DNA from: an uncultured Treponema sp.
GTDB lineage: Bacteria > Spirochaetota > Spirochaetia > Treponematales > Treponemataceae
Reading direction: 5' to 3'
NCBI GenBank assembly: GCA_937923945.1
Contig: CALDWC010000008.1
Location: forward strand, 1 to 23,359
DNA: 23,359 nucleotides
Positions within the stretch are counted from its first letter, which is position 1, and every line of letters begins with the position of its first letter. The translations under genes and the position numbers were made by a program. This document shows, piece by piece, positions 8,197 to 15,322 of this stretch. A model generated the notes under the pieces. It saw only the letters and a list, made by a program, of their open reading frames with translations, ran no database searches and was not told where the DNA came from.

Positions 8197-8937
8197 TTAA
8201 AGTCCGAATTCCGCTTCGTCGGGATCTACCGTTTTATCCGTTTCAGTACTGTTTTTTTCTATTTCCGTTGTCGGATTAACCGAAAACTCCGGATCCGGAT
8301 CAAACTGTTCAAAATCGGCTTGCAGTTCATTTACAATTTCCAGCAAGTTGTTTTGATCGAGTCGGAGTAAAAATTCCTGGCATTTTGCAGGCGATAATGC
8401 AATCCGAATTGCAATACTATTCGCCTCATCATTACCGAGCGCCTTTTGCGATGCCGTTGCAAGAATAAAGTAGGGGAGTTGTTTTTGTCCCATCAGCTGA
8501 TACTCAAAGCGAAGCACCGGTTTTGCTTCGTGTACCAATCCTAAAAGTCCCCAACGCATATACGACGGCGTTTTTCCGAAAAAGGCTTTTTTCTTGTTAT
8601 TTTCTGCGGTGAGTTCACCTTTTTTGAATGCTTCCAAATAAGCGTTAATCGCGGCAATCATCGTTTGACGCTCTTCATAGTTCAGTGAAATCCAAATATT
8701 ATCTCCCATATATTTGTGGTGAAAGGAAAGAATATTTGTTTTCGGCTCAAAAACAAATGATATTTCGCGCGGTGAAAGTTCCGACTTCGTTCGCGGTACA
8801 ATCGCCGCCATCATTTTGTCAAGGTTTATCGCATTAAAGTCGCCTAAAAAGTTTTTATCCCTTTTGGGTGTGCTTTTACACGAAAAACTTAAAAGAATCA
8901 ACAGACTTGCTAAAATTTTGCATAGATTTTTTTTCAT
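8197..8937 (-). CDS. Putative lipoprotein, unknown function
   Basis: A 246-aa protein with Lys residues at the N-terminus, a hydrophobic stretch (residues 8-16) and LSFSC ending at Cys20, a spirochaetal-type lipobox; Lys and polar residues follow. It would be lipidated on Cys20 and anchored to a membrane. AGGAAA lies about five bases before the ATG. The mature part is mixed alpha/beta with no motif I recognise; the last 40 residues are acidic (EADFEQFDPDPEF onwards). It is the first gene of a minus-strand pair with the secreted protein at 6505-8100 and is divergent from another lipoprotein gene. Confidence 0.75.
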   Translation of the reverse strand: MKKNLCKILASLLILLSFSCKSTPKRDKNFLGDFNAINLDKMMAAIVPRTKSELSPREISFVFEPKTNILSFHHKYMGDNIWISLNYEERQTMIAAINAYLEAFKKGELTAENNKKKAFFGKTPSYMRWGLLGLVHEAKPVLRFEYQLMGQKQLPYFILATASQKALGNDEANSIAIRIALSPAKCQEFLLRLDQNNLLEIVNELQADFEQFDPDPEFSVNPTTEIEKNSTETDKTVDPDEAEFGL

Positions 8938-9163
8938 AAATATTTCCTCATTGAATAGCTTAACAACGGTGCACTATGATAAGTTACTGTAAATAGCACT
9001 GTTGTAAAAACTTTGCAAGATTATTGCTGATGTATTTCCAGCCAAGGTTTACAATTTCATTGAAATTAAAATTATTCGCATGATATCGTGCAACTTTTTA
9101 GCCGTTTAAATGTTTTATTTTATGTCTACGGTGAAAACCGTTATATAGAATAAAGAGGTTGTT

Positions 9164-9856
9164 ATGATACAAAATGTTTTTCGAGTTTGTGTATGTGCAT
9201 TAGTGAGTTTGGCCTTTTTTTCCTGTTCGCCGGTTGCGGAAGTGACGGTGGCGCCGAGCGGCGATGTAATGCTCAATTTATCGGTAAAGCCAAGTGAAAA
9301 TACCAAAGTATTGGTAAAAAATGCCGTCGGTGAAGGAAATTCCCTTTTTGATCCCGAGCAGATTACTGCCAACTTAAAAACAGAAAATATTGAAACGATG
9401 AAATTTAAAACCGATACGGACGCTTCCGTTGATGCCGCTTTTAGAATTCCGAAAGGGCGTGTTGAAGCGTCGCAGCTTTTTGGGATTGACGTGGAAAATA
9501 AAAAAGTTACTTGTAATATCGGGCGGGAAACACTTTCAAAGCTTATTGAAACGTTTCCGCAGGATGTAAAAGATTATTTGGATTTATTCGCGTCTCCGAT
9601 TACCACGGGTGAAATAATGACGGCGACGGACTATGAAGAGTTGATTGCGAGCGCTTACGGACCGAAAATATCCAACGAGCTGAAAACCGCCTTTTTCAAA
9701 GTGGTGCTGACTTGTCCGGGTGTTATCGACAGCGTAAAATCGGAACCGGAAGGTCGTGTCCATTATTTTGCGGGAAACAGTGCGACTTTAACGGTACCGC
9801 TTTCCTATATGCTTTCTCTGGAAAAGCCGCTCGTTATCACGGTTGTGTACAAATAA
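9164..9856 (+). CDS. Putative lipoprotein, unknown function
   Basis: A 230-aa protein. Hydrophobic residues 5-19 lead into AFFSC with the acceptor Cys at residue 21; the looser lipobox fits spirochaetes. GAGG lies about six bases before ATG 9164. The mature domain contains several amphipathic beta strands (VTVAPSGDVMLNLSV at the start, ATLTVPLSYML near the end) and a helical middle (about residues 117-175). No family is recognised. It is a single gene. The divergent intergenic region 8938-9163 is AT-rich and must hold promoters for both sides, but I find none with good boxes and spacing. Confidence 0.72.
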   Translation: MIQNVFRVCVCALVSLAFFSCSPVAEVTVAPSGDVMLNLSVKPSENTKVLVKNAVGEGNSLFDPEQITANLKTENIETMKFKTDTDASVDAAFRIPKGRVEASQLFGIDVENKKVTCNIGRETLSKLIETFPQDVKDYLDLFASPITTGEIMTATDYEELIASAYGPKISNELKTAFFKVVLTCPGVIDSVKSEPEGRVHYFAGNSATLTVPLSYMLSLEKPLVITVVYK

Positions 9857-9939
9857 TCCGTTCGTGAAAAACGGTAAACGCAGCAAAAAGTTCGTTATCC
9901 GAGGTCGAGGTTTTAAATAAATTTTAACCAACAGTATTC

Positions 9940-9968
9940 TTGATTTTTTTTCTTTTTTTTGATATTCT
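9940..9968 (+). promoter_or_regulatory. Candidate promoter placing transcription start at the DHH gene's ATG
   Basis: TTGATT (9940-9945), a 17-base T-rich spacer, and TATTCT (9963-9968), with four of six matches in each box. The predicted start at about 9975 would leave only about 7 bases before ATG 9982, matching the lack of a Shine-Dalgarno sequence there. Confidence 0.45.
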
Positions 9969-9981
9969 TATCCGTTAACTT

Positions 9982-11202
9982 ATGCTTTCACTTGATTTAA
10001 GCTACGGGCGAAAAAAGGATGTACCGTTAAGTATTGCGGCAAAAAATAAAACGATTTGGCGTATTCTCAATTTGATTATGTCAAACGGTTCGTTTTTAAT
10101 TTTCGGGCATACGTTTCCTGATGAAGATTGCGTTGCTTCTTTGACGGCGTTTGGACTTCTTTTACGTAAATTCAACAAAAAGGTGTGTATTTATTTGGAG
10201 TCGGCAATCCAGCGTCCGCTCGAATTTTTAGGTGATGTTATCGAATACAACGGCATTGAATTTTACACCGATGCGTTGGGGGCTATTCCGAAACCGGATG
10301 TGATTTTTGTGCTTGACACACCGAAGCCCGATATGATTGCTGCCGATGATTACGGTTTCAGGCTCTTAGCTGATCCGACTATTCCGAAAGTTGAAATTGA
10401 CCATCACTTCGATGCGGATGCACACACGGTCAGCACTCCCGATTTTTCGCTTTTACTAGCGGCATCAAGTACCTGTGAAATTATCGCGCAAATATGCTAT
10501 AAACTGAGTAAACGTTCGGATGTGTTGCAGTTGTATGAAATTTCCGAGTTGTATTCTCGAAATATTGTGCTGGCGATGCTCACCGGTATGGTCGGTGACG
10601 CCAAAACCGGCGGTTACCTTTTTAAAAAACGAGATAAAAAAATATTCGATTATTTTTTCAATCATCTCAATGAGTTACTTGCACAAAAAAGGCGGCGGAA
10701 TACAACGAATATTGCCAATGCGACGGAATTGCTCAATATGATTGATTCTCTTTCAACGGCGGAGCATAAAATTCTCAATAAAATTTTAGATTATTCCGTT
10801 TACGATCATGAAATCGGCGCTATTTTTTTGGATAGAAAAGCATCTCATGAGTTCTTTGATCTTGCCGATTATACTCAGGTTGTGGGAGTTGTTAAAACGG
10901 CGACGAATGCGATTGCCGAAAATGCCGGCTTAATTGGTATTTCCGCATTTTATGACCCTGATGACGTTTCCAATAAAGTGCAGTATCGAGTGCGGGCTTC
11001 AAAAGCCGGAAATTATCTTAATTTGCTTACCGTACTCCTTGATTTGAAACTTGAAGACGGTGGCGGGCATCCGGGCGCAATCGCTTTTCGTTTTAACAAA
11101 AACACCGTTTCCGATGAGGCGTTTGCAGAATTTAACCGCACCCTGATACAAAAGTTGCAGCAAATTATTGTTATTGATAAAGGTATCCAATCAGCGGAAT
11201 GA
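9982..11202 (+). CDS. DHH/DHHA1 family phosphoesterase (NrnA/RecJ-like)
   Basis: A 406-aa two-domain phosphoesterase. The DHH domain has all four metal motifs: H43-TFP-D47-E-D49 (I), VLD112 (II), D140-H141-H142 (III) and GMVGD206 (IV). The C-terminal DHHA1 domain carries GGGH363PGA, the substrate-binding loop. The arrangement suits NrnA-type oligoribonuclease/pAp phosphatase or a cyclic dinucleotide phosphodiesterase without membrane or PAS parts; sequence alone does not choose between them. An in-frame stop (9976-9978) lies just upstream, so ATG 9982 is the first possible start, and no ribosome binding site precedes it. The next Met is residue 33, close to motif I. The stop overlaps the start of queH (ATGA), implying translational coupling. 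Confidence 0.88.
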   Translation: MLSLDLSYGRKKDVPLSIAAKNKTIWRILNLIMSNGSFLIFGHTFPDEDCVASLTAFGLLLRKFNKKVCIYLESAIQRPLEFLGDVIEYNGIEFYTDALGAIPKPDVIFVLDTPKPDMIAADDYGFRLLADPTIPKVEIDHHFDADAHTVSTPDFSLLLAASSTCEIIAQICYKLSKRSDVLQLYEISELYSRNIVLAMLTGMVGDAKTGGYLFKKRDKKIFDYFFNHLNELLAQKRRRNTTNIANATELLNMIDSLSTAEHKILNKILDYSVYDHEIGAIFLDRKASHEFFDLADYTQVVGVVKTATNAIAENAGLIGISAFYDPDDVSNKVQYRVRASKAGNYLNLLTVLLDLKLEDGGGHPGAIAFRFNKNTVSDEAFAEFNRTLIQKLQQIIVIDKGIQSAE

Positions 11203-11843
11203 ATACGACACAAAACAAAATTCAAAATTACAACCGCGAGTGTGCCGACTGCCTCGCCGAAATCAGCCGTTCCGGTAAAAAGCCGTCGCTTTTTTTGCAC
11301 GTGTGCTGCGCTCCCTGTTCTTCGGCGGTTTTACTCAAACTGAAAGATTATTTTCGTTTGACGCTTTTTTACTATAACCCGAACATTGCGCCGCTTGAAG
11401 AGTATTCCAAACGTTTCGGTGAATTGGAAAAATTGCAGGAGTTTTACCGAAAAGATTTTCAGCTGCAGTGTGAAATTTTTCCGGCATCCTACATTCACGA
11501 AGAATTTTTAGCCGCGGTTGCGGGTTTGGAAATGGAGCCGGAAGGCGGAAGTCGCTGCGAAAGGTGCCATGCGCTTTGGCTCGGAAAAACGGCGGAAATC
11601 GCAAAAAAAAACGGTTTTGATTATTTTTGTTCAACGCTTTCGATCAGCCCTTTAAAAAATGCCGCTCTCATCAATAAACTGGGTTTTTCGCTCCAAACGG
11701 AAAATTGCCTTTGGTTGCCGAACGACTTTAAAAAAGAAAACGGCTTTTTACAATCAACACAGATTTCCCAAAAATACGGTTTGTATCGGCAAGATTTTTG
11801 CGGTTGTGAATTTTCACGACACAAACCTGTCGGTTCCCAATGA
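11199..11843 (+). CDS. queH: Epoxyqueuosine reductase QueH
   Basis: QueH (DUF208) performs the last step of queuosine synthesis, reducing epoxyqueuosine to queuosine in the tRNA wobble base with an iron-sulfur cluster; it is the non-cobalamin alternative to QueG. The 214-aa protein has the family Cys set: HVC36C37APC40, RC120ERC123H and, near the end, YRQDFC201GC203EFS. The conserved YYNPNI (58-63), EEYSKR and LPNDFKKENGF segments are also present. A residue-1 start at ATG 11199 overlaps the preceding DHH gene by four bases. No other queuosine gene is in the window. Confidence 0.93.
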   Translation: MNTTQNKIQNYNRECADCLAEISRSGKKPSLFLHVCCAPCSSAVLLKLKDYFRLTLFYYNPNIAPLEEYSKRFGELEKLQEFYRKDFQLQCEIFPASYIHEEFLAAVAGLEMEPEGGSRCERCHALWLGKTAEIAKKNGFDYFCSTLSISPLKNAALINKLGFSLQTENCLWLPNDFKKENGFLQSTQISQKYGLYRQDFCGCEFSRHKPVGSQ

Positions 11844-11850
11844 GCGGCAC

Positions 11851-11884
11851 CGGCTTTTCAGCCCTTTCTTCGTTGAAAGAGCCG
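11851..11884. terminator. Possible hairpin between convergent queH and sigma genes
   Basis: CGGCT (11851-11855) pairs with AGCCG (11880-11884), and an inner CTTTC/GAAAG stem (11864-11868/11875-11879) closes a TTCGTT loop. GGCT-TTTC-AGCC (11852-11863) is a competing small hairpin. No T-run follows on either strand, so termination is uncertain. Confidence 0.3.
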
Positions 11885-11909
11885 AAAAACCACAGGTATT
11901 TTGTCTGAA

Positions 11910-12746
11910 TTACGCGACATAGTCGTACATTGCATTGTAATTGCGGGTGGTGTTTAATTTTTCGAGCCCGCGCTTTTCAATTTGGCGAATGCGCTCCTTG
12001 GTTAGATTGTACATGTCGCCGAGTTCGCCGAGTGAAAGCTGCGGATAGCCGTTCAAACCGAAGCGGTACCGGATAATTTCCGCTTCACGATCGGTCAGTC
12101 GCTCCAGCATCGTATCAATCTCACGCTTCACATACTGTGCTTCGGCGTATTTTTCAGGAGCCACTGCTTGGTTGTCTTCGATGGTATCGCCGACGGTTAA
12201 CTCATCAGCCGCACCGGAAATTTTTGCATCAAATGAAACCGGCGTGCGGCATGCTTGTAAAATATTTCGGACGGTTTGTTCGGACATTCCCATGTGATTG
12301 GAAATTTTTGTCATTTTTTCATGTTCCGTTTCGGAACCGTCAAATTTTTGTGCGTATTTTTTGATTTCCAGTAATTCGTTTACGCGGTTTTCGGGGAGAC
12401 GGATTGCCCGTGTTGTTTGCGAAAGCGCTTTCAAAATTGCTTGGCGGATCCACCACACGGCGTATGAAGTGAGCCGTACCTCATGTGAAGGTTCAAACCG
12501 CTCAATGGCGGCAATTAAGCCTAAATTGCCTTCGCTGATTAAATCTGCAAGCGGCAAGCCGCGGTTTGTATATTCTTTTGCAATTTTTACTACAAAGCGT
12601 AAATTTGCGGTGATGAGGGCGTCTTTTGCCCGTGCGTCGCCGTTTTTTGCTCTGACTGCGAGGTCATACTCTTCTTCCGCGCTTAAAAGTGCATATTTAC
12701 TGATGTCGTCAAAGTAGGTGCCGATAAGACTGTGTTTTTTTTTCAT
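11910..12746 (-). CDS. RpoS-like alternative sigma-70 family factor
   Basis: A 278-aa group 2 sigma factor that would direct RNA polymerase to an alternative promoter set. Regions in order: 1.2 (about residues 6-40, no region 1.1), 2 (NLRFVVKIAKEY, then DLISEGNLGLI and SYAVWWIRQAI, the -10 recognition helix), 3 (about 120-190) and 4 (about 205-265, LTDREAEIIRYRFG and the LTKERIRQIEKRGLEKL helix-turn-helix for the -35). Size matches Borrelia RpoS (about 267 aa, from memory) rather than the long primary RpoD. CGAGG precedes the ATG. It is divergent from groES. Its promoter region holds a consensus sigma-54 site (12786-12802) and no comparable sigma-70 promoter, so expression probably depends on RpoN and an enhancer-binding protein. 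Confidence 0.92.
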   Translation of the reverse strand: MKKKHSLIGTYFDDISKYALLSAEEEYDLAVRAKNGDARAKDALITANLRFVVKIAKEYTNRGLPLADLISEGNLGLIAAIERFEPSHEVRLTSYAVWWIRQAILKALSQTTRAIRLPENRVNELLEIKKYAQKFDGSETEHEKMTKISNHMGMSEQTVRNILQACRTPVSFDAKISGAADELTVGDTIEDNQAVAPEKYAEAQYVKREIDTMLERLTDREAEIIRYRFGLNGYPQLSLGELGDMYNLTKERIRQIEKRGLEKLNTTRNYNAMYDYVA

Positions 12747-12785
12747 ATATTATACCTCGTTTAATTTTAGTTTCACTTACAAGCA

Positions 12786-12802
12786 AGCAAAAAGCGTGCC
12801 AA
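12786..12802 (-). promoter_or_regulatory. Consensus sigma-54 (-24/-12) promoter for the RpoS-like gene
   Basis: On the minus strand the bases read TTGGCACG (12802-12795), CTTT, TTGCT (12790-12786). This equals the published sigma-54 consensus YTGGCACG-N4-TTGCW at every defined position, with 10 bases between the invariant GG (12800-12799) and GC (12788-12787). Transcription would start near 12775, giving a leader of about 29 bases to the ATG at 12746. Enhancer sites for the activator would lie upstream (12810-12950), but I cannot identify them. Confidence 0.85.
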
Positions 12803-12915
12803 AATTATATTTTTTTTATTTATGAGTTTTGGTATAAAAATATTCATCAAAAATGAAAAAGAGCGGGAAAACAATGTGCTTTTTACAAAATTTCAAAAAA
12901 AGTTTGTATTTTCTC

Positions 12916-12949
12916 TTGCCTTGATTTGAGAAATTTAGTATATTAGTAT
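12916..12949 (+). promoter_or_regulatory. Sigma-70 type promoter(s) for groES
   Basis: Two overlapping solutions exist, both with 17-base spacers: TTGCCT (12916-12921) with TATATT (12939-12944), and TTGATT (12921-12926) with TAGTAT (12944-12949). Either gives a start near 12951-12957 and a leader of about 85-90 bases. No CIRCE element was seen. Confidence 0.55.
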
Positions 12950-12952
12950 TCG

Positions 12953-13000
12953 AAAAAGAGGCGGATACGAGTCAATTTGACACCGCTACGTTCTCTTTTT
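12953..13000 (+). promoter_or_regulatory. Leader hairpin in the groES 5' UTR
   Basis: AAAAAGAG (12953-12960) pairs with CTCTTTTT (12993-13000). Inside, GCGG (12961-12964) pairs with CCGC (12983-12986) and GTCA (12971-12974) with TGAC (12978-12981). The long T-rich 3' arm and following ACTATTTTTG could act as an attenuator or temperature-sensitive structure; function is inferred. Confidence 0.4.
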
Positions 13001-13041
13001 ACTATTTTTGTGTCAAAATGACCCACTATGGAGGCGGTTAT

Positions 13042-13308
13042 ATGAAAATTAGACCCTTATCGGACAGAGTTTTGGTAAAGCCGATTGAAGCGCAGGAAAA
13101 AACAGCCGGCGGAATTTATATTCCGGCTACGGCTCAGGAAAAGACCCAGGAAGCGTCGGTTGTGGCAATCGGTGACGACAAAGAAAAAATCAAAGTCGCG
13201 GTCGGTGATAAAATTATATACGACAAATATGCCGGAACTCAGCTGAAAATTGACGGTGAGGAACACCTGATTCTCAAGGCAAATGACATTATTGCCGTGA
13301 TTGAATAA
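13042..13308 (+). CDS. groES: Co-chaperonin GroES (10 kDa chaperonin)
   Basis: GroES caps GroEL and encloses folding substrates. The start is ATG 13042 (88 aa, MKIRPLSDRVLVKP): GGAGG at 13030-13034 lies seven bases upstream, and an in-frame ATG at 13018 would place that ribosome binding site inside the gene. Signature residues RPLSDRVLVKP (3-13), the mobile loop EKTAGGIYIP, the conserved VAVGDKIIYDKYAGT and the terminal ILKANDIIAVIE are all present. No groEL follows; a strong hairpin terminates the gene. Separation of groES from groEL also holds, from memory, in T. pallidum. The neighbouring divergent gene encodes a sigma factor. Confidence 0.97.
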   Translation: MKIRPLSDRVLVKPIEAQEKTAGGIYIPATAQEKTQEASVVAIGDDKEKIKVAVGDKIIYDKYAGTQLKIDGEEHLILKANDIIAVIE

Positions 13309-13324
13309 TCTCAATCGAGTTATC

Positions 13325-13360
13325 ATAAAGTCTACAAAGTTTTTGTAGACTTTATTATTT
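13325..13360 (+). terminator. Rho-independent terminator after groES
   Basis: ATAAAGTCTACAAA (13325-13338) pairs perfectly with TTTGTAGACTTTAT (13342-13355), 14 bp with a tight loop, followed by TATTT. It lies 16 bases after the groES stop and isolates it from the glycosyltransferase gene. Confidence 0.8.
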
Positions 13361-13401
13361 TACGGAAAATCGTTTATAAAACGGCAATAATAGGGGTAAA
13401 A

Positions 13402-14529
13402 ATGAAAGCAATTATTTCTTCCAATACGTGTCGAGATACGTATTTCAGTAAAACTTTAATACAGGACTTGCAAGCTGCAGGCGTTGAAGTGATTGCTTTT
13501 ACCAACGCGGATGAAAGTTTGGAAAAACTGCAAGCCGTTTGTAAAGTTATCACGACGAATTATAATCCTCGCGGAACATCTCCGCTCAAAGAATTATCCG
13601 TTTTGGCGCAGTACCGGCGCTTGTATAAAGCCGAAAAACCCGATGTGGTGCTGAATTACAATGCGAAACCGGTAATTTACGGTGGTATTGCGGCAAAAAA
13701 ACTGCATATCCCGTCAATTTCCAATATGACTGGTTTGGGCAAAGTTTATTTGAAGCCGTCGCTCTTGCAAAACTTCATGAGCTTTTTGTATCGGAAAGCC
13801 TTACATGCACATACGGCGTTTACTTTTTTTGTGAACCCCGATGACCAAGCCGTTTTTTTGCAAAAACGTATCGTTTCGGAAAATGCGTGTGCGGTTTTGC
13901 CCGGACGCGGCGTTAATTTGGATTATTATAAAACGGCGGGCAAACCGAAAAATACCGATTGTATCCGTTTTGTATTTGCGGGGAGACTTTTAGTTTCCAA
14001 AGGACTGGATGACTATTTGCAGGCGGCAAAACTACTCAAAGAAAAATATGGGAATAAAGTATCTTTTGCAATTTGCGGCAGTTTTGAAAACACGAAAAAA
14101 GCCGATCCCGACTTTATTGAAAAATCCGCATTGGATCGATATGTTTCGGACGGCATTGTAACGTTTGAAGGTTTTGTGCTCAATATGAAAACCTACATCG
14201 ATGAGTCGTGCGATTGTATGGTGCTGCCTTCATATTATCGGGAAGGAGTGCCGCGGGTATTGTTGCAAGCAATTTCGCTATCAAAGGCGATTATCGGCTG
14301 CGATAGTGCGGGGACGCGGGAACCCGTGTTTGACGGCGAAAACGGATTTTTGTGTCAAAAGCAAAATCCGCACGATTTGGCGGAAAAAATGGAGCGATAT
14401 GTGCTTTTGTCCGATGCGCAAAAAGCCGCAATGAGTAAAAGGGCGCGCGAAATTGCGGAAAAATACTTTGATGAAAAAATCATTTCGCAGCGGTATCTTG
14501 AGCTGATAAAATCATTTTGCAGACGTTAG
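13402..14529 (+). CDS. GT4-family glycosyltransferase (GT-B fold)
   Basis: A 375-aa glycosyltransferase, group 1, resembling enzymes that add an N-acetylhexosamine to undecaprenyl-linked or capsular glycans (PglA/CapM type). AGGGG precedes ATG 13402. The N-terminal Rossmann domain includes NMTGLGKVYL, typical of that subgroup. The C-terminal nucleotide-sugar domain has LPGRGVNLDYY, FAGRLLVSKGLDDYL and REGVPRVLLQA. In the last motif the usual EX7E pair reads E281...Q289, so the second Glu is Gln. No membrane helix is predicted, so it probably works on the inner face of the cytoplasmic membrane. Donor, acceptor and pathway cannot be told; no other sugar-pathway gene adjoins it. Confidence 0.88.
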   Translation: MKAIISSNTCRDTYFSKTLIQDLQAAGVEVIAFTNADESLEKLQAVCKVITTNYNPRGTSPLKELSVLAQYRRLYKAEKPDVVLNYNAKPVIYGGIAAKKLHIPSISNMTGLGKVYLKPSLLQNFMSFLYRKALHAHTAFTFFVNPDDQAVFLQKRIVSENACAVLPGRGVNLDYYKTAGKPKNTDCIRFVFAGRLLVSKGLDDYLQAAKLLKEKYGNKVSFAICGSFENTKKADPDFIEKSALDRYVSDGIVTFEGFVLNMKTYIDESCDCMVLPSYYREGVPRVLLQAISLSKAIIGCDSAGTREPVFDGENGFLCQKQNPHDLAEKMERYVLLSDAQKAAMSKRAREIAEKYFDEKIISQRYLELIKSFCRR

Positions 14530-14544
14530 TATTTTGTACCATTC

Positions 14545-14575
14545 CGCGGTTTTACCGCGAGAATATTTATTTTAT
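14545..14575 (+). terminator. Probable terminator after the glycosyltransferase gene
   Basis: CGCGGT (14545-14550) and ACCGCG (14554-14559) form a GC-rich stem around TTT, followed by the AT-rich tail AGAATATTTATTTTAT. It starts 16 bases after the stop at 14529. A TATACT (14573-14578) in the tail may be the -10 of the next gene. Confidence 0.5.
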
Positions 14576-14603
14576 ACTGTCCGTATTAAATCGAGTTGAA
14601 AAA

Positions 14604-15266
14604 ATGGTCGATATCGAAATCAGTGTGAAAGTTATTCTTTTTGATACGAATAATATCGATTTAGCAAAAGTTGTTTATTTTTTTAGGAAAAACAAAATTC
14701 CGGTTGAGTCTGCAGATGCTGTCTTCGATTTGGAACGTGCCTGTATCGATAAAACCTGTATCGTTTACCAAAAGGTCAATGCGGAAAAAATTTTGGCGCT
14801 CAAGCGTAAAAAAAGAAGGTGTCGGTTTGCGTTAATTCAATGTGCGGTTGAAATTGAAAAAAAGTGGGTAACCGTACAGATGAACGAAAATCTTTGTCCG
14901 GCGGAAAAGTTGACGGTATTAAAAATTCGTAACTATTTAGAACTGTTTTTCATTGAAAAAGAATTTAACCTCTCCAATCGCGAATATCGCACATCTGCAA
15001 ATTTAAAACACTCCTACTATTTTGATGAAGTCCTTTTTGATAACTTACCGAAATCCCTCTACAAACTATTTATTAAAATATGCGAACATGACGGAGGCAT
15101 TTCTCCCGCAGATCTGTACGCACAGGAATTCTCCAATGAATACCGCACCGCAAACTTGATGTATGTCCAAGTTTCTAAACTTCGGAAAGCACTGGGAACC
15201 ATTCCGGATTGCGATTATCGACTCACGGTGAAAGATAAAAAATACCGTGTAGAAAAAATTATGTAA
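14604..15266 (+). CDS. OmpR-type winged-helix protein with an unrecognised, possibly receiver-like N-terminal domain
   Basis: A 220-aa protein from ATG 14604, preceded by GAG at about nine bases. An upstream in-frame TTG (14517) would overlap the glycosyltransferase and a probable terminator and has no ribosome binding site. Residues about 148-220 match the OmpR/PhoB DNA-binding domain in outline: LPKSLYKLFIKICEHDGG, then YVQVSKLRKALG as recognition helix, then the beta hairpin CDYRLTVKDKKYRV. Residues 1-130 alternate strands and helices (VKVILFDTN, LAKVVYFFRKN, TCIVYQKV) like a response-regulator receiver, but the central phospho-acceptor Asp is not evident. It could be a pseudo-receiver regulator or an unrelated DNA-binding protein. 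No histidine kinase lies nearby. Confidence 0.65.
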   Translation: MVDIEISVKVILFDTNNIDLAKVVYFFRKNKIPVESADAVFDLERACIDKTCIVYQKVNAEKILALKRKKRRCRFALIQCAVEIEKKWVTVQMNENLCPAEKLTVLKIRNYLELFFIEKEFNLSNREYRTSANLKHSYYFDEVLFDNLPKSLYKLFIKICEHDGGISPADLYAQEFSNEYRTANLMYVQVSKLRKALGTIPDCDYRLTVKDKKYRVEKIM

Positions 15267-15322
15267 CGGAAAATACGAATTATGCCGTTCCGGTCGGTTT
15301 GTCAATCCTCATCATATTCTTT

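Noticed and set aside
12531..12547. CTGATTAA inside the sigma gene, resembling the dispersed repeat core
   Set aside because: Only 8 bases match, the flanks do not, and it codes for conserved sigma residues (LISEG on the other strand). Chance match.
12298..12717. 139-codon frame opposite the sigma factor gene
   Set aside because: It is antisense to strongly conserved sigma regions 2 and 3, so it is a shadow of that gene.
12747..13041. Possible CIRCE heat-shock operator before groES
   Set aside because: No TTAGCACTC...GAGTGCTAA or near match is present in the intergenic region.
15267..15322. Terminator between the winged-helix gene and the convergent transporter gene
   Set aside because: CCG/CGG pairing is possible around 15283-15298, but no stable uninterrupted stem or T-tail could be found.
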